Positions 7,976-16,469 of a stretch of DNA of 64,000 nucleotides are shown one piece after another (the stretch's first letter is position 1; the number at the start of each line of letters is the position of its first letter). The DNA is from Amycolatopsis tucumanensis. GTDB lineage: Bacteria; Actinomycetota; Actinomycetes; Mycobacteriales; Pseudonocardiaceae. Under the pieces are notes generated by a model. It was not told the origin of the DNA and ran no database searches. It saw only the letters and a program-made list of their open reading frames with translations. The stretch spans positions 1-64,000 of the forward strand of contig NZ_JAKGSD010000028.1 of the NCBI RefSeq assembly GCF_021654135.1, read 5' to 3'. A program made the position numbers and the translations under genes.

Positions 7976-8153
7976 GCGGGGGACCTCCTCGGCGTCGCCG
8001 GTGGGTGTCACCGGCGATCGGCTTGGCCGGCACGCTGGCCGGCAGGAACACCATGTCGCTGGCAAGCCAGCAGCGCTCCGGGGCATGTCGGTCCCCGAAG
8101 CGCGTCGCCCGACTCTAACAGCCGGGCGTTGGAGGGTTGTGAGGTAGGCCGTG

Positions 8154-8753
8154 TTATGAGCCGGAGGCGGCCAGGGTGCCGGCCATGCCGAGCAGGACCA
8201 CTCCGGTGCCGCGGTCCAGGTTCCGCCGGGATTCGACGCTCAGGCGGACGGCCTTGAGCGCGGCGCCGACCGCGGCGTAGGCCGTGCCGGCGAGGAACTC
8301 GGCGACGAGGTAGACGCCGCCGAGGATCGCGATCTGCGCGGTGGGTGACCCGTGCGCGGGATCGACGAACTGCGGCACGAACGCGGTGAAGATGAGGATC
8401 GCCTTGGGGTTGGTGATGGCGACGAGGAACTCCTTGCGCAGCACGGGGCCGGGTGGTTGTTCCGCCGGTGGCTGGGGCTTGCTGCGGAGGAGCCGGACGC
8501 CGAGCCAGACGAGGTAGGCGACACCGGCCCACTTGACAGCGGTGAGCGCGGGCTCGGACGCGGCGAGCAGCTGACCGAGCCCCGCCGCGACGGCGCCGAT
8601 CATGAGCGTGAAGGCCGCCAAGCGCCCGAGCAGCCCCGCGAGGGCCCGCGGGAGGCCGTGCTGGATGCCGTGGTGCAGCCCGAGAAGGTTGTTGGCGCCC
8701 GGCGTGAGGGCGATGAGCATGGCGGCGCCGAGGAAGACGAGCAACCAGGTCAT
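8154..8753 (-). CDS. LysE/RhtB-family amino-acid exporter
   Basis: Predicted cytoplasmic-membrane exporter of amino acids or related small molecules. The 199-residue product has six hydrophobic segments, the N-terminal LTPGANNLLGLHHGIQHG and the mid-protein FLVAITNPKAILIFTAFVPQFV typical of the RhtB branch. The ATG at 8753 has no ribosome-binding site, but TACCGT lies seven bases upstream, fitting leaderless transcription. It lies between rplO and secY with no functional link to translation. Substrate unknown. Confidence 0.85.
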   Translation of the reverse strand: MTWLLVFLGAAMLIALTPGANNLLGLHHGIQHGLPRALAGLLGRLAAFTLMIGAVAAGLGQLLAASEPALTAVKWAGVAYLVWLGVRLLRSKPQPPAEQPPGPVLRKEFLVAITNPKAILIFTAFVPQFVDPAHGSPTAQIAILGGVYLVAEFLAGTAYAAVGAALKAVRLSVESRRNLDRGTGVVLLGMAGTLAASGS

Positions 8754-8939
8754 CGCCGTGACGGTACTGGCTGTGCTGACGAGCGGCGGCTGATTTTTCG
8801 GGGCGGGCGGCGGCACGGCAGCTCACGAGCGGCGGCAGCATGTCGGCGGATCGCGAGGTACCGCACTCCGGCACGGCTGCCGGACCTCGGCGCGGCGGGT
8901 GGCGGCGAGGCGAGCGCCACCTACCCGATAGGCGGGACG

Positions 8940-9896
8940 TTAGGAGCTTGGGCGCTCCTCGCCGCGCGGGTCGCCTTCCGACGAGCTCCCTTGGCGCTCC
9001 CCCGGTTGCGCCTCGGCGGGATGGTGCTGGCTTGCCGGGTTCGGGCGCCAGCCGCTCTGTCCCGAGAGTCCCTGGCCCGCCGCGTTCGCGCCCGGCTCGC
9101 CCTGACTCCCTACGCCCTGCCCGGGCGTGCTCGGGCCGGGTGGGTAGCCGGCGTGCGGCAGGGGCATGGCCTGTCCCGCAGACGGGGCGCTCGGGTAGGG
9201 CTCGCCGCCGGGCCAGTGCCTCGTCGGGGCCGGGAACTGGGGTCCGGGCTGGTACCCGGACGGCGCGGGGATCCCGTAGCGCGGCGTCGTCAGGTCCTGC
9301 GGCGCGCGGCGACCCCGCGCGGCGGCCAGGACCGCGGCCACGATCGCCGCCAGGGTGGCGCCCGCGACCAGCCAGAACCCGAGTCCGAGCCGGTCGCTCG
9401 TCGAGAAATCGCCGTCGCCCTCCGCGGCGCCCGGCGGGCGGAAGCTCTCGTGGAGGCTGACCCCCTGCAGGACGATCCCGGCGGCGGTCGCGAGGAGGAA
9501 GGCCGCGCCGGTCGCCGTGGCCAGCGCTGCCGCGAACTTCCGGGCGGGCGACGAATCGCGGCGCGCCGCGGCCAGGCTCAGCACCGCCGCGATGACCAGC
9601 AACAACCCGGCCGCCGCCAGCAGGTAGCCGTTGCGGACCGGGCTGCCGAAGGTGTTCGTCGGGATCCCGGGCTGCGCCGCCTCCGCGGTCAGGTCCCACC
9701 CGGTGACCGTCAGCGACAGCTGCGGCTCACCCTGGAAGAGCAGCTCGCCCTCGAACAACGCGAAGAACGAGCCCGTGACGGCGGCCGCGGCGGCGAGCAA
9801 CGCCAGCGCGGCGCCCAGCAGACGTCCACCGTGCCAACCAGGTCGACGGCTCGGCACCGGCGGGTAACCAGGTGGAACCCCCGGGAACGACATCAC
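8940..9896 (-). CDS. Polytopic membrane protein with long Pro/Gly-rich tail
   Basis: I do not recognise a family. The 318-residue product has four hydrophobic segments (about residues 26-50, 92-112, 122-145 and 172-192) and a C-terminal cytoplasmic or wall-side tail of about 120 residues rich in Pro, Gly, Ser and Gln with repeated PGxx and YPP-like motifs, a low-complexity style common in actinobacterial envelope proteins. The start is the adjacent GTG-ATG at 9896/9893. It lies between the rplO terminator and the exporter gene at 8154, oriented with its neighbours. Confidence 0.7.
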   Translation of the reverse strand: MMSFPGVPPGYPPVPSRRPGWHGGRLLGAALALLAAAAAVTGSFFALFEGELLFQGEPQLSLTVTGWDLTAEAAQPGIPTNTFGSPVRNGYLLAAAGLLLVIAAVLSLAAARRDSSPARKFAAALATATGAAFLLATAAGIVLQGVSLHESFRPPGAAEGDGDFSTSDRLGLGFWLVAGATLAAIVAAVLAAARGRRAPQDLTTPRYGIPAPSGYQPGPQFPAPTRHWPGGEPYPSAPSAGQAMPLPHAGYPPGPSTPGQGVGSQGEPGANAAGQGLSGQSGWRPNPASQHHPAEAQPGERQGSSSEGDPRGEERPSS

Positions 9897-9925
9897 CCGA
9901 TCGTGGCACCACCAGCACGCAAAGG

Positions 9926-9960
9926 AAAGGGCCCGCCGGTCCGAAGACCAGCGGGCCCTT
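9926..9960 (-). terminator. Terminator after rplO (end of spc operon)
   Basis: AAGGGCCCGC (9927-9936) and GCGGGCCCTT (9951-9960) form a ten-pair stem with extra inner pairing. On the minus strand it follows the rplO stop by 14 bases and runs into TTTCC, a good intrinsic terminator. It separates the spc ribosomal genes from the accessory genes and secY. Confidence 0.8.
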
Positions 9961-9974
9961 GCCGCAGGCAGAAC

Positions 9975-10421
9975 TCAGAGCTCGGTGGCCGAACCGCCGG
10001 CCGCCTCGAGCTTCTCCTTCGCGGACGAGGAGAACTTGTCGGCGGTGACGTTCAGCTTCACGCCGTTCAGGTCGCCGTTGCCGAGGACCTTGACGAGCTC
10101 GTTCTTGCGAACCAGACCGCGCTCGACCAGCTGCTCCTTGGTGACGTCGCCACCGTCCGGGAAGACCCGGGCGATGTCGCCGACGTTCACCGGCTGGTAC
10201 TCGGTGCGGAAGCGGTTCTTGAAGCCACGCAGCTTCGGCAGCCGCATGTGGATGGGCATCTGCCCACCCTCGAAACCGGCGGGCACGTTCTTCCGGGCCT
10301 TGGTGCCCTTCGTACCGCGACCGGCGGTCTTGCCCTTCGAACCCTCACCACGACCGACGCGGATCTTCTCGCGCTTGGCGCCCGGGGCCGGGCGCAGGTG
10401 GTGGATCTTGATGGCCGTCAT
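9975..10421 (-). CDS. rplO: 50S ribosomal protein L15
   Basis: Late-assembly large-subunit protein. The 148-residue product begins MTAIKIHHLRPAPGAKREKI and has the Gly/Lys-rich GRGEGSKGKTAGRGTKGTKAR and FEGGQMPIHMRLPKLRGFKN blocks. Its ATG overlaps the rpmD stop (ATGA). It is the last gene of this spc segment; secY, usually next, is displaced about 2 kb by two unrelated genes after the terminator at 9926-9960. Confidence 0.98.
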   Translation of the reverse strand: MTAIKIHHLRPAPGAKREKIRVGRGEGSKGKTAGRGTKGTKARKNVPAGFEGGQMPIHMRLPKLRGFKNRFRTEYQPVNVGDIARVFPDGGDVTKEQLVERGLVRKNELVKVLGNGDLNGVKLNVTADKFSSSAKEKLEAAGGSATEL

Positions 10422-10603
10422 GCCTTGACCTCCTCAACAGTCACGAGGTGGCGGACGGTGTGGATCAGACCGCGGACCTCCGGGGTGTCCTCGCGCACCA
10501 CGGACTGCCGGATCTTGCGCAGCCCGAGGGTCCGCAGGGACTCCCGGTGGTTGTGCTTGGTGCCGATCTTGCTCTTGACCTGGGTCACCTTGAGCTGAGC
10601 CAT
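10418..10603 (-). CDS. rpmD: 50S ribosomal protein L30
   Basis: Small large-subunit protein of 61 residues, MAQLKVTQVKSKIGTKHNHR then TLGLRKIRQSVVREDTPEVRG, a complete L30. The ATG at 10603 sits one base after the rpsE TGA, and the stop overlaps the rplO start, giving strong translational coupling. Upstream in-frame codons to 10624 do not match L30. Confidence 0.97.
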   Translation of the reverse strand: MAQLKVTQVKSKIGTKHNHRESLRTLGLRKIRQSVVREDTPEVRGLIHTVRHLVTVEEVKA

Positions 10604-10604
10604 G

Positions 10605-11234
10605 TCAGACCCCCTGTCCCGCACGCTGACGCAGCATCCGGGCCGGCGCGACGTCCTCGAGCGGCAGACCGCGACGGGCCGCCACCTCCTCCGGACGCTG
10701 GAGCCCCTTCAGGGCCGCCACGGTGGCGTGCACGATGTTGATCGCGTTGTCCGAGCCGAGCGACTTCGACAGCACGTCGTGCACACCCGCGCACTCCAGC
10801 ACCGCGCGGACCGGGCCACCGGCGATGACACCGGTACCGGCGCTGGCCGGGCGGAGCAGGACCACACCGGCGGCCTCCTCACCCTGGACCGGGTGCGGGA
10901 TGGTGCCGGCGATCCGGGGAACGCGGAAGAAGTTCTTCTTCGCTTCCTCGACGCCCTTGGCGATGGCCGCGGGAACTTCCTTGGCCTTGCCGTAGCCGAC
11001 GCCGACCTGACCGTCGCCGTCACCGACGACCACCAGGGCGGTGAAGCTGAAGCGACGACCACCCTTCACGACCTTGGCGACGCGGTTGATCGCGACGACG
11101 CGCTCGAGGTGCGGGGTCTTCTCCTGGCCGGCCCCGCCACGGCCACCGTCGCGGCGGTCGCGGCGGTCACGACGGTCGCGGTCGTTGCCGCCCGGACCGC
11201 CCTGTCCACCGCCCTGCCGTGTACGTCCCGGCAT
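10605..11234 (-). CDS. rpsE: 30S ribosomal protein S5
   Basis: Small-subunit protein important for translational accuracy. The 209-residue product has a low-complexity N-terminus rich in Gly, Arg and Asp with three tandem RDR-type repeats (residues 18-29), then the double-stranded RNA-binding-like domain (ERVVAINRVAKVVKGGRRFSF) and the C-terminal domain with GTGVIAGGPVRAVLECAG. ATG at 11234 gives the standard actinobacterial N-terminus MPGRTRQ. The short repeated arginine stretch is a family feature in actinobacteria rather than a defect. Confidence 0.97.
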   Translation of the reverse strand: MPGRTRQGGGQGGPGGNDRDRRDRRDRRDGGRGGAGQEKTPHLERVVAINRVAKVVKGGRRFSFTALVVVGDGDGQVGVGYGKAKEVPAAIAKGVEEAKKNFFRVPRIAGTIPHPVQGEEAAGVVLLRPASAGTGVIAGGPVRAVLECAGVHDVLSKSLGSDNAINIVHATVAALKGLQRPEEVAARRGLPLEDVAPARMLRQRAGQGV

Positions 11235-11271
11235 CAGGCTTTCCTTCCATTCGCGAGCATGTGCATGGTTC

Positions 11272-11673
11272 TCAGAACTCCAACCCCGCCTCGCGAGCGG
11301 CGTCGGCCAGCGCGGCGATGCGGCCGTGGTAGCGGTTGCCACCGCGGTCGAACACGACGCTGGAGATGCCCGCACCCTTGGCACGGGCGGCCACGAGCTC
11401 GCCGACCTTGGCGGCCTTGGCCTTCTTGTCGCCCTCGAGCGCACGCACGTCGGCCTCGAGGCTCGACGCCGAGGCGACCGTGTGGCCCGCCACGTCGTCG
11501 ATCACCTGGACCGTGATGTGCCGCGAGGACCGGTGGATGACCAGCCGGGGCCGCTGGGCGGTCCCGCCGACCTTCTTGCGAAGCCGGAAGTGACGGCGCG
11601 CCTTCGCGACGCGGCGCCGGGTCGAGATGTCCTTGCCGACCGGCTTCCGCTTCTTCGTTGCCGTTTCGCTCAT
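11272..11673 (-). CDS. rplR: 50S ribosomal protein L18
   Basis: Binds 5S rRNA in the central protuberance. The 133-residue product starts MSETATKKRKPVGKDISTRR and has RRHFRLRKKVGGTAQRPRLVIHRS and the C-terminal DRGGNRYHGRIAALADAAREAGLEF. Two starts are possible: ATG at 11673 or GTG at 11679, the latter overlapping the rplF stop (GTGA). I chose ATG because MSETA matches the usual family start; the difference is two residues. Confidence 0.97.
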   Translation of the reverse strand: MSETATKKRKPVGKDISTRRRVAKARRHFRLRKKVGGTAQRPRLVIHRSSRHITVQVIDDVAGHTVASASSLEADVRALEGDKKAKAAKVGELVAARAKGAGISSVVFDRGGNRYHGRIAALADAAREAGLEF

Positions 11674-11675
11674 GA

Positions 11676-12215
11676 TCACTTACCCGTCTTTCCGACCTTG
11701 CGACGGATGCGCTCACCCTCGTAGCGCAGCCCCTTGCCCTTGTACGGGTCCGGACGGCGGAGCCGGCGGATCACCGCGGCGATCTGGCCGACCTTCTGCT
11801 TGTCGATGCCGGACACGGAGAACCGGGTCGGGGTCTCGACCTTGAAGGTGATGCCTTCCGGCGCCTCGATCAGCACGGGGTGGCTGTAGCCGAGGGCGAA
11901 CTCGAGGTTGCTGCCCTTGGCCTGGACGCGGTAACCGACACCGTGGATCTCGAGCTTCTTCTCGTAACCCTCGGTCACACCCACGACCAGGTTGTTGACC
12001 AGCGTGCGGGTCAGACCGTGCAGCGCACGGCTCTCCCGCTCGTCGTCCGGGCGCTTGACCAGCAGCGCGCCGTCCTCACCGCGCTCGACCGTGATCGGCT
12101 CGGCGACAGTGTGCGAAAGGGTGCCCTTGGGACCCTTCACCGAAATGTTCTGGCCGTCGATGGTCACCTCGACCCCGGAAGGGACGGTGATCGGCTGCTT
12201 ACCGATGCGCGACAT
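11676..12215 (-). CDS. rplF: 50S ribosomal protein L6
   Basis: Large-subunit protein near the sarcin-ricin loop and L7/L12 stalk base. The 179-residue product begins MSRIGKQPITVPSGVEVTID and carries the C-terminal RRLRRPDPYKGKGLRYEGE signature. It lies in spc order between rpsH (17 bases upstream) and rplR (overlapping or two bases downstream, depending on the rplR start). No anomaly seen. Confidence 0.98.
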   Translation of the reverse strand: MSRIGKQPITVPSGVEVTIDGQNISVKGPKGTLSHTVAEPITVERGEDGALLVKRPDDERESRALHGLTRTLVNNLVVGVTEGYEKKLEIHGVGYRVQAKGSNLEFALGYSHPVLIEAPEGITFKVETPTRFSVSGIDKQKVGQIAAVIRRLRRPDPYKGKGLRYEGERIRRKVGKTGK

Positions 12216-12232
12216 GCCTGCTCTCCCTTCCG

Positions 12233-12631
12233 TTACCAGACGTAGGCGAGGACTTCCCCGCCCACACCGTTGCGCTTGGCCTGCCGGTCGGTCTGAAGGC
12301 CGCCCGACGTCGAGATGATCGCGATGCCCAGCCCGCCCAGCACGCTCGGCAGCTCGGTCGACTTGGCGTACACCCGCAGACCCGGCTTGGACACGCGGCG
12401 CAGACCGGCGATGCTGCGCTCGCGGTTGCGGCCGTACTTCAGTTCCACGATGAGGTTCTTGTGCTTCTCACCCGGCTCGTCCCGGTAGCCCGAGATGTAA
12501 CCCTCGCGCTTCAGGATCTCGGCGATGTTCGCCTTGAGCTTCGAGTGCGGCACCACGACCTCGTCGTGGTACGCCGAGTTGGCGTTCCGCAGACGTGTCA
12601 GGAAGTCTGCGATGGGGTCGGTCATCGTCAT
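12233..12631 (-). CDS. rpsH: 30S ribosomal protein S8
   Basis: Primary 16S rRNA-binding protein and, in E. coli, the translational repressor of the spc operon. The 132-residue product MTMTDPIADFLTRLRNANSA ... ISTSGGLQTDRQAKRNGVGGE is full length. I chose ATG at 12631, preceded by GAAGG; a TTG at 12643 would add four residues with no support. It follows rpsN after a 74-base gap. Confidence 0.98.
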   Translation of the reverse strand: MTMTDPIADFLTRLRNANSAYHDEVVVPHSKLKANIAEILKREGYISGYRDEPGEKHKNLIVELKYGRNRERSIAGLRRVSKPGLRVYAKSTELPSVLGGLGIAIISTSGGLQTDRQAKRNGVGGEVLAYVW

Positions 12632-12705
12632 GGTGACCTTCAACCTTTCTCGCCTGGTTCCCCCTAGTCAGAGGGCCTGTGGCGAAGTGGGAGCTTCTGT
12701 CGTTC

Positions 12706-12891
12706 CTACCAGCTGGACTTGGACACACCGGGGAGTTCGCCCGCGTGCGCCATCTCGCGCAGGCAAACCCGGCACAGTCCGAACTTGCGGAACACCGAGT
12801 GGGGCCGGCCGCACTTGTTGCAGCGCGTGTAGGCACGCACCTTGAACTTCGGCTTGCGGGCCGCCTTGGCGATCAGAGCCTTCTTGGCCAT
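12706..12891 (-). CDS. rpsN: 30S ribosomal protein S14, zinc type
   Basis: Small-subunit head protein; the short type Z form of 61 residues (MAKKALIAKAARKPKFKVRA). The zinc-binding CNKCGRPHSVFRKFGLCRVC motif lies at residues 24-43. The ATG shares one base with the rplE TGA (TGATG). With zinc-type rpmJ and rpmG in this window, the organism appears to keep its zinc-form ribosomal set in the core operons. Confidence 0.97.
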   Translation of the reverse strand: MAKKALIAKAARKPKFKVRAYTRCNKCGRPHSVFRKFGLCRVCLREMAHAGELPGVSKSSW

Positions 12892-13454
12892 CAGTTCTCC
12901 TTGAACGGGAAGCCGAGCTTGCGGAGCAGCGCGCGGCCCTCGTCGTCGGTGGTAGCGGTGGTGACAACGGTGACGTCCATGCCGCGCGGGCGGTCGATGG
13001 AGTCGGGGTCGATCTCGTGGAACATGGACTGCTCGTTGAGACCGAAGGTGTAGTTGCCGTTGCCGTCGAACTGCTTGGCCGACAGCCCGCGGAAGTCGCG
13101 GATACGCGGCAGCGCGATCGTCAGCAGCCGGTCCAGGAACTCCCACATGCGGTCGCCGCGCAGCGTCACGCGCGCACCGATCGGCTGGCCCTCACGCAGC
13201 TTGAACTGCGCGATGGACTTGCGCGCCCGGCGCACCTCGGGCTTCTGACCGGTGATGGCCGCGAGGTCGCGGATCGCACCGTCGATCAGCTTGCTGTCCC
13301 GCGCGGCGTCGCCGACACCCATGTTGACGACGACCTTGACCACGCCCGGGATCTGGTGGACGTTCTCGTAGCCGAACTCGCTGCGGAGCTCGCCCTTGAT
13401 CTCTTCGCGGTACCGCGTCTTCAACCGCGGCACGATCTTCTCTGCGGTCGTCAT
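12891..13454 (-). CDS. rplE: 50S ribosomal protein L5
   Basis: 5S rRNA-binding protein contacting P-site tRNA. The 187-residue product starts MTTAEKIVPRLKTRYREEIK and has the L5 signature VVVNMGVGDAARDSKLIDGA, the ITGQKPEVRRARKSIAQFKL segment and PRGMDVTVVTTATTDDEGRA near the end. Start and stop each share one base with rplX and rpsN. No anomaly seen. Confidence 0.98.
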   Translation of the reverse strand: MTTAEKIVPRLKTRYREEIKGELRSEFGYENVHQIPGVVKVVVNMGVGDAARDSKLIDGAIRDLAAITGQKPEVRRARKSIAQFKLREGQPIGARVTLRGDRMWEFLDRLLTIALPRIRDFRGLSAKQFDGNGNYTFGLNEQSMFHEIDPDSIDRPRGMDVTVVTTATTDDEGRALLRKLGFPFKEN

Positions 13455-13768
13455 CAGATGTCCTTACCGGTCCGGCGCGAGATGCGAACCTTCTTGCCGT
13501 CCTCGCCGATGCGGTAGCCCACGCGGGTCGGCTTGCCGTCGGAGTCCACGACCATCACGTTCGACACGTGGATCGGGGCCTCCTGCGTCACGATGCCGCC
13601 GGACTGCGCGCCGCGCTGGGTCTGGGAGATCCGGGTGTGCTTCTTGATCCGGTTCACGCCCTCGACCAGCACCCGCTGGCGCTCCGGGTAGGCCTTGATG
13701 ACCTTGCCCTTGGCGCCCTTGTCCTTGCCGGCGATGACGACGACCGTGTCGCCCTTCTTCACCTTCAT
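13454..13768 (-). CDS. rplX: 50S ribosomal protein L24
   Basis: Assembly-initiator protein of the large subunit. The 104-residue product MKVKKGDTVVVIAGKDKGAK ... KKHTRISQTQRGAQSGGIVT carries the KOW motif at residues 5-32. The ATG shares one base with the rplN stop and the TGA one base with the rplE start. Confidence 0.98.
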   Translation of the reverse strand: MKVKKGDTVVVIAGKDKGAKGKVIKAYPERQRVLVEGVNRIKKHTRISQTQRGAQSGGIVTQEAPIHVSNVMVVDSDGKPTRVGYRIGEDGKKVRISRRTGKDI

Positions 13769-14136
13769 CAGAGCACCTCCGGCGCCAGCGAGATGATCTT
13801 CATGAACTTGCGGTCACGCAGCTCACGGCCGACCGGGCCGAAGATGCGGGTGCCGCGCGGCTCGTTGTCGTTCTTGATGAGCACGGCGGCGTTCTCGTCG
13901 AACTTGATGTAGGAGCCGTCCGGGCGACGCCGCTCCTTCGTCGTGCGGACGACGACGGCCTTGACCACGTCACCCTTCTTCACCCCGGCAGCCGGGATGG
14001 CGTCCTTGACGGTGGCGACGATGATGTCGCCGATACCCGCGTAGCGCCGTCCCGAGCCACCGAGCACGCGGATGCAGAGGATCTCCTTGGCACCCGTGTT
14101 GTCGGCGACTCGCAGCCGCGACTCCTGCTGGATCAC
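13768..14136 (-). CDS. rplN: 50S ribosomal protein L14
   Basis: Large-subunit interface protein and first gene of the spc operon. The 122-residue product MIQQESRLRVADNTGAKEIL ... GTRIFGPVGRELRDRKFMKI is complete. It follows rpsQ after 79 bases that contain a hairpin, the classical S10/spc boundary; it is coupled to rplX by a TGATG overlap. Confidence 0.98.
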   Translation of the reverse strand: MIQQESRLRVADNTGAKEILCIRVLGGSGRRYAGIGDIIVATVKDAIPAAGVKKGDVVKAVVVRTTKERRRPDGSYIKFDENAAVLIKNDNEPRGTRIFGPVGRELRDRKFMKIISLAPEVL

Positions 14137-14192
14137 GTCAACTCCTGTATGTCGCGCCGGTTCTCACCTTCCGGCGAGCCTGGCGGAACGGA

Positions 14193-14213
14193 GGAGGCCC
14201 GAGATGGGCCTCC
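14193..14213 (-). terminator. Hairpin at the S10/spc operon boundary
   Basis: GGAGGCCC (14193-14200) and GGGCCTCC (14206-14213) form an eight-pair stem with a five-base loop, immediately after the rpsQ stop at 14216. Only a weak pyrimidine stretch follows on the minus strand, so read-through into rplN is likely. Confidence 0.5.
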
Positions 14214-14215
14214 GA

Positions 14216-14521
14216 TTACTTGGCCTTCTCCACGATCCGCACGAGCCGCCACCGCTTGGTGGCCGAGGTCGGGCGGGTCTCCATGAGGATCACGCGGTCA
14301 CCGATGCCGGCGGTGTTCTCCTCGTCGTGCGCCTTCACCTTGCTGGTGGAGCGGAGAACCTTGCCGTAGCGGCGGTGCTTCTTGCGGTCCTCGAGCTCGA
14401 CCACGATCGTCTTGTCCATCTTGTCCGAGACGACGTAGCCCTCACGGACCTTGCGGTAGTTACGACCGCTCTCGGCACTCTGCACCGGCTGCGCGGCGAG
14501 CTCTGGGGTCTGCTCACTCAT
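14216..14521 (-). CDS. rpsQ: 30S ribosomal protein S17
   Basis: Primary 16S rRNA-binding protein. The 101-residue product has an N-terminal extension of about 20 residues (MSEQTPELAAQPVQSAESGR) before the S17 core (GYVVSDKMDKTIVVELEDRK, GDRVILMETRPTSATKRWRL). Its ATG shares one base with the rpmC stop. It is the last gene of the S10 operon and is followed by the hairpin at 14193-14213. Confidence 0.98.
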   Translation of the reverse strand: MSEQTPELAAQPVQSAESGRNYRKVREGYVVSDKMDKTIVVELEDRKKHRRYGKVLRSTSKVKAHDEENTAGIGDRVILMETRPTSATKRWRLVRIVEKAK

Positions 14522-14768
14522 CAGGCAGCACCTTCTTCATTCTCGGCGTCGGGGGAAACGGACAGGCCGAGCTCACGCTCCCGCATCACCGTGTAGATCC
14601 GAGCGATGTCGGCACGGACGGTGCGGAGGCGGCGGTTGTTGTCCAGCTGCCCGGTGGCCATCTGGAAGCGGAGGTTGAACAGCTCCTCCTTGGCTTCCTT
14701 CAGGCGCAGCACGAGCTCCTCGTTGGTGAGCTCACGCAGCTCTGCGGCGGCGACACCTGCCTGCGCCA

Positions 14769-14769
<1 letters not shown>
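14521..14769 (-). CDS. rpmC: 50S ribosomal protein L29
   Basis: Exit-tunnel protein near the docking site for trigger factor and SRP. The 82-residue product MAQAGVAAAELRELTNEELV ... FNLRFQMATGQLDNNRRLRT is a standard L29 with a short acidic end. ATG and TGA each share one base with rplP and rpsQ. Confidence 0.97.
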
Positions 14770-15188
<419 letters not shown>

Positions 15189-15191
15189 GCC

Positions 15192-16037
15192 TCAGCCCTC
15201 CGTCTTCTCGGCCGCGTCCGGCGAACCCTGCGCGGGCGCCTCGCTGGTCGCGACATCCGTGTCGGCCTTCGCGGCGGCAGCGGCGCGGCCGGCTTCGGTC
15301 GAGGTCGGCGTCGTGCCCTGGGCGCCGGAACGGCGCGGGCGCGACGGACGCTCCCGGCGCGGACGCTCGTTGGCGGCCGCGGCGTCCCGCTCGGCCTTGG
15401 CCTTCAGGCCGCCGACCAGGTCACCCTTGTAGATCCACACCTTCACGCCGATGCGGCCGAAGGTGGTGCGGGCCTCGAAGAAGCCGTAGTCGATGTCCGC
15501 GCGCAGCGTGTGCAGCGGGACCCGGCCGTCGCGGTAGTGCTCCGACCGCGACATCTCGGCACCGCCGAGGCGGCCGCTGCACTGCACGCGGATGCCCTTG
15601 ACCTGCGACGAACGCATGGTCGTCTGGATCGCCTTGCGCATCGCGCGGCGGAACGCCACGCGGTTGGACAGCTGCTCGGCGACGCTCTGGGCGACCAGCT
15701 GCGCGTCGGCCTCGGGGTTCTTGACCTCGAGGATGTTCAGCTGGACCTGCTTGCCGGTCAGCTTCTCCAGCGAGCCGCGGATCCGGTCGGCCTCCGCGCC
15801 GCGGCGGCCGATCACGATGCCCGGACGCGCGGTGTGGATGTCGACCCGCACGCGGTCACGGGTGCGCTCGATCTCGACCTTGGAGATGCCGGCGCGCTCC
15901 ATGCCCGTGGACAGCAGCTTGCGGATCTTGACGTCCTCGGCCACGTACTCCGCGTACTGCTTGTCGGCGTACCAGCGCGACTTCCAGTCGGTGGTGATCC
16001 CCAGCCGGAAGCCGTGCGGGTTGATCTTCTGGCCCAC
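15192..16037 (-). CDS. rpsC: 30S ribosomal protein S3 with extended tail
   Basis: Small-subunit head protein at the mRNA entry. The 281-residue product starts MGQKINPHGFRLGITTDWKS (GTG at 16037), has the KH domain (VDIHTARPGIVIGRRGAEAD) and the S3 C-terminal domain (GRLGGAEMSRSEHYRDGRVP). After residue 215 comes a tail of about 65 residues rich in Arg, then Ala, Glu, Thr, with RRERPSRPRRSG; such tails are common in actinobacteria but differ between genera. It overlaps the rplV stop by one base. Confidence 0.97.
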   Translation of the reverse strand: MGQKINPHGFRLGITTDWKSRWYADKQYAEYVAEDVKIRKLLSTGMERAGISKVEIERTRDRVRVDIHTARPGIVIGRRGAEADRIRGSLEKLTGKQVQLNILEVKNPEADAQLVAQSVAEQLSNRVAFRRAMRKAIQTTMRSSQVKGIRVQCSGRLGGAEMSRSEHYRDGRVPLHTLRADIDYGFFEARTTFGRIGVKVWIYKGDLVGGLKAKAERDAAAANERPRRERPSRPRRSGAQGTTPTSTEAGRAAAAAKADTDVATSEAPAQGSPDAAEKTEG

Positions 16038-16438
16038 TAGCGGCCACCTGCCTTCTTCTTACCGCTCTTCTTCGCTTCCGGACGCGACTCCACCTCGACC
16101 GTGATGTGGCTGGTGCGCTTCCGGATCCGGTACGCACGGCCCTGGGCGCGCGGCTGGATGCGCTTGAGGGTCGGGCCCTCGTCGGCGTACGCGTTCTTCA
16201 CGAACAGCGTGTCCGGGTCCAGGTTGAGGTTGTTCTCGGCGTTGGCCACGGCGCTGGCGAGCACCTTCGCCACCGGCTGGCTCGCCGCGTACGGCGAGAA
16301 CCGGAGCACGGCGAGGGCTTCGGCGGCGCTAAGACCCTTGATCAGCTCGATCACCCGGCGCACCTTCGTCGGCGAGTCCCGGACGAAGCGAGCCCGCGCC
16401 ACGGCCACCTGGGCCGGAGCGGTTTCTGGGGCTGTCAT
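16037..16438 (-). CDS. rplV: 50S ribosomal protein L22
   Basis: Large-subunit protein whose beta hairpin lines the exit tunnel. The 133-residue product has KVRRVIELIKGLSAAEALAV and LKRIQPRAQGRAYRIRKRTS, the tunnel-hairpin signature, and a basic Lys-rich end (KKSGKKKAGGR). ATG at 16438; it follows rpsS by 31 bases. Confidence 0.98.
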   Translation of the reverse strand: MTAPETAPAQVAVARARFVRDSPTKVRRVIELIKGLSAAEALAVLRFSPYAASQPVAKVLASAVANAENNLNLDPDTLFVKNAYADEGPTLKRIQPRAQGRAYRIRKRTSHITVEVESRPEAKKSGKKKAGGR

Positions 16439-16469
16439 CGCTTGCTTTCCCTAACTCTCGTGTGCCCGC

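Noticed and set aside
11674..11679. GTG at 11679 as the rplR start, overlapping rplF
   Set aside because: Possible, but the ATG two codons later gives the usual L18 N-terminus MSETA; the choice changes two residues only.
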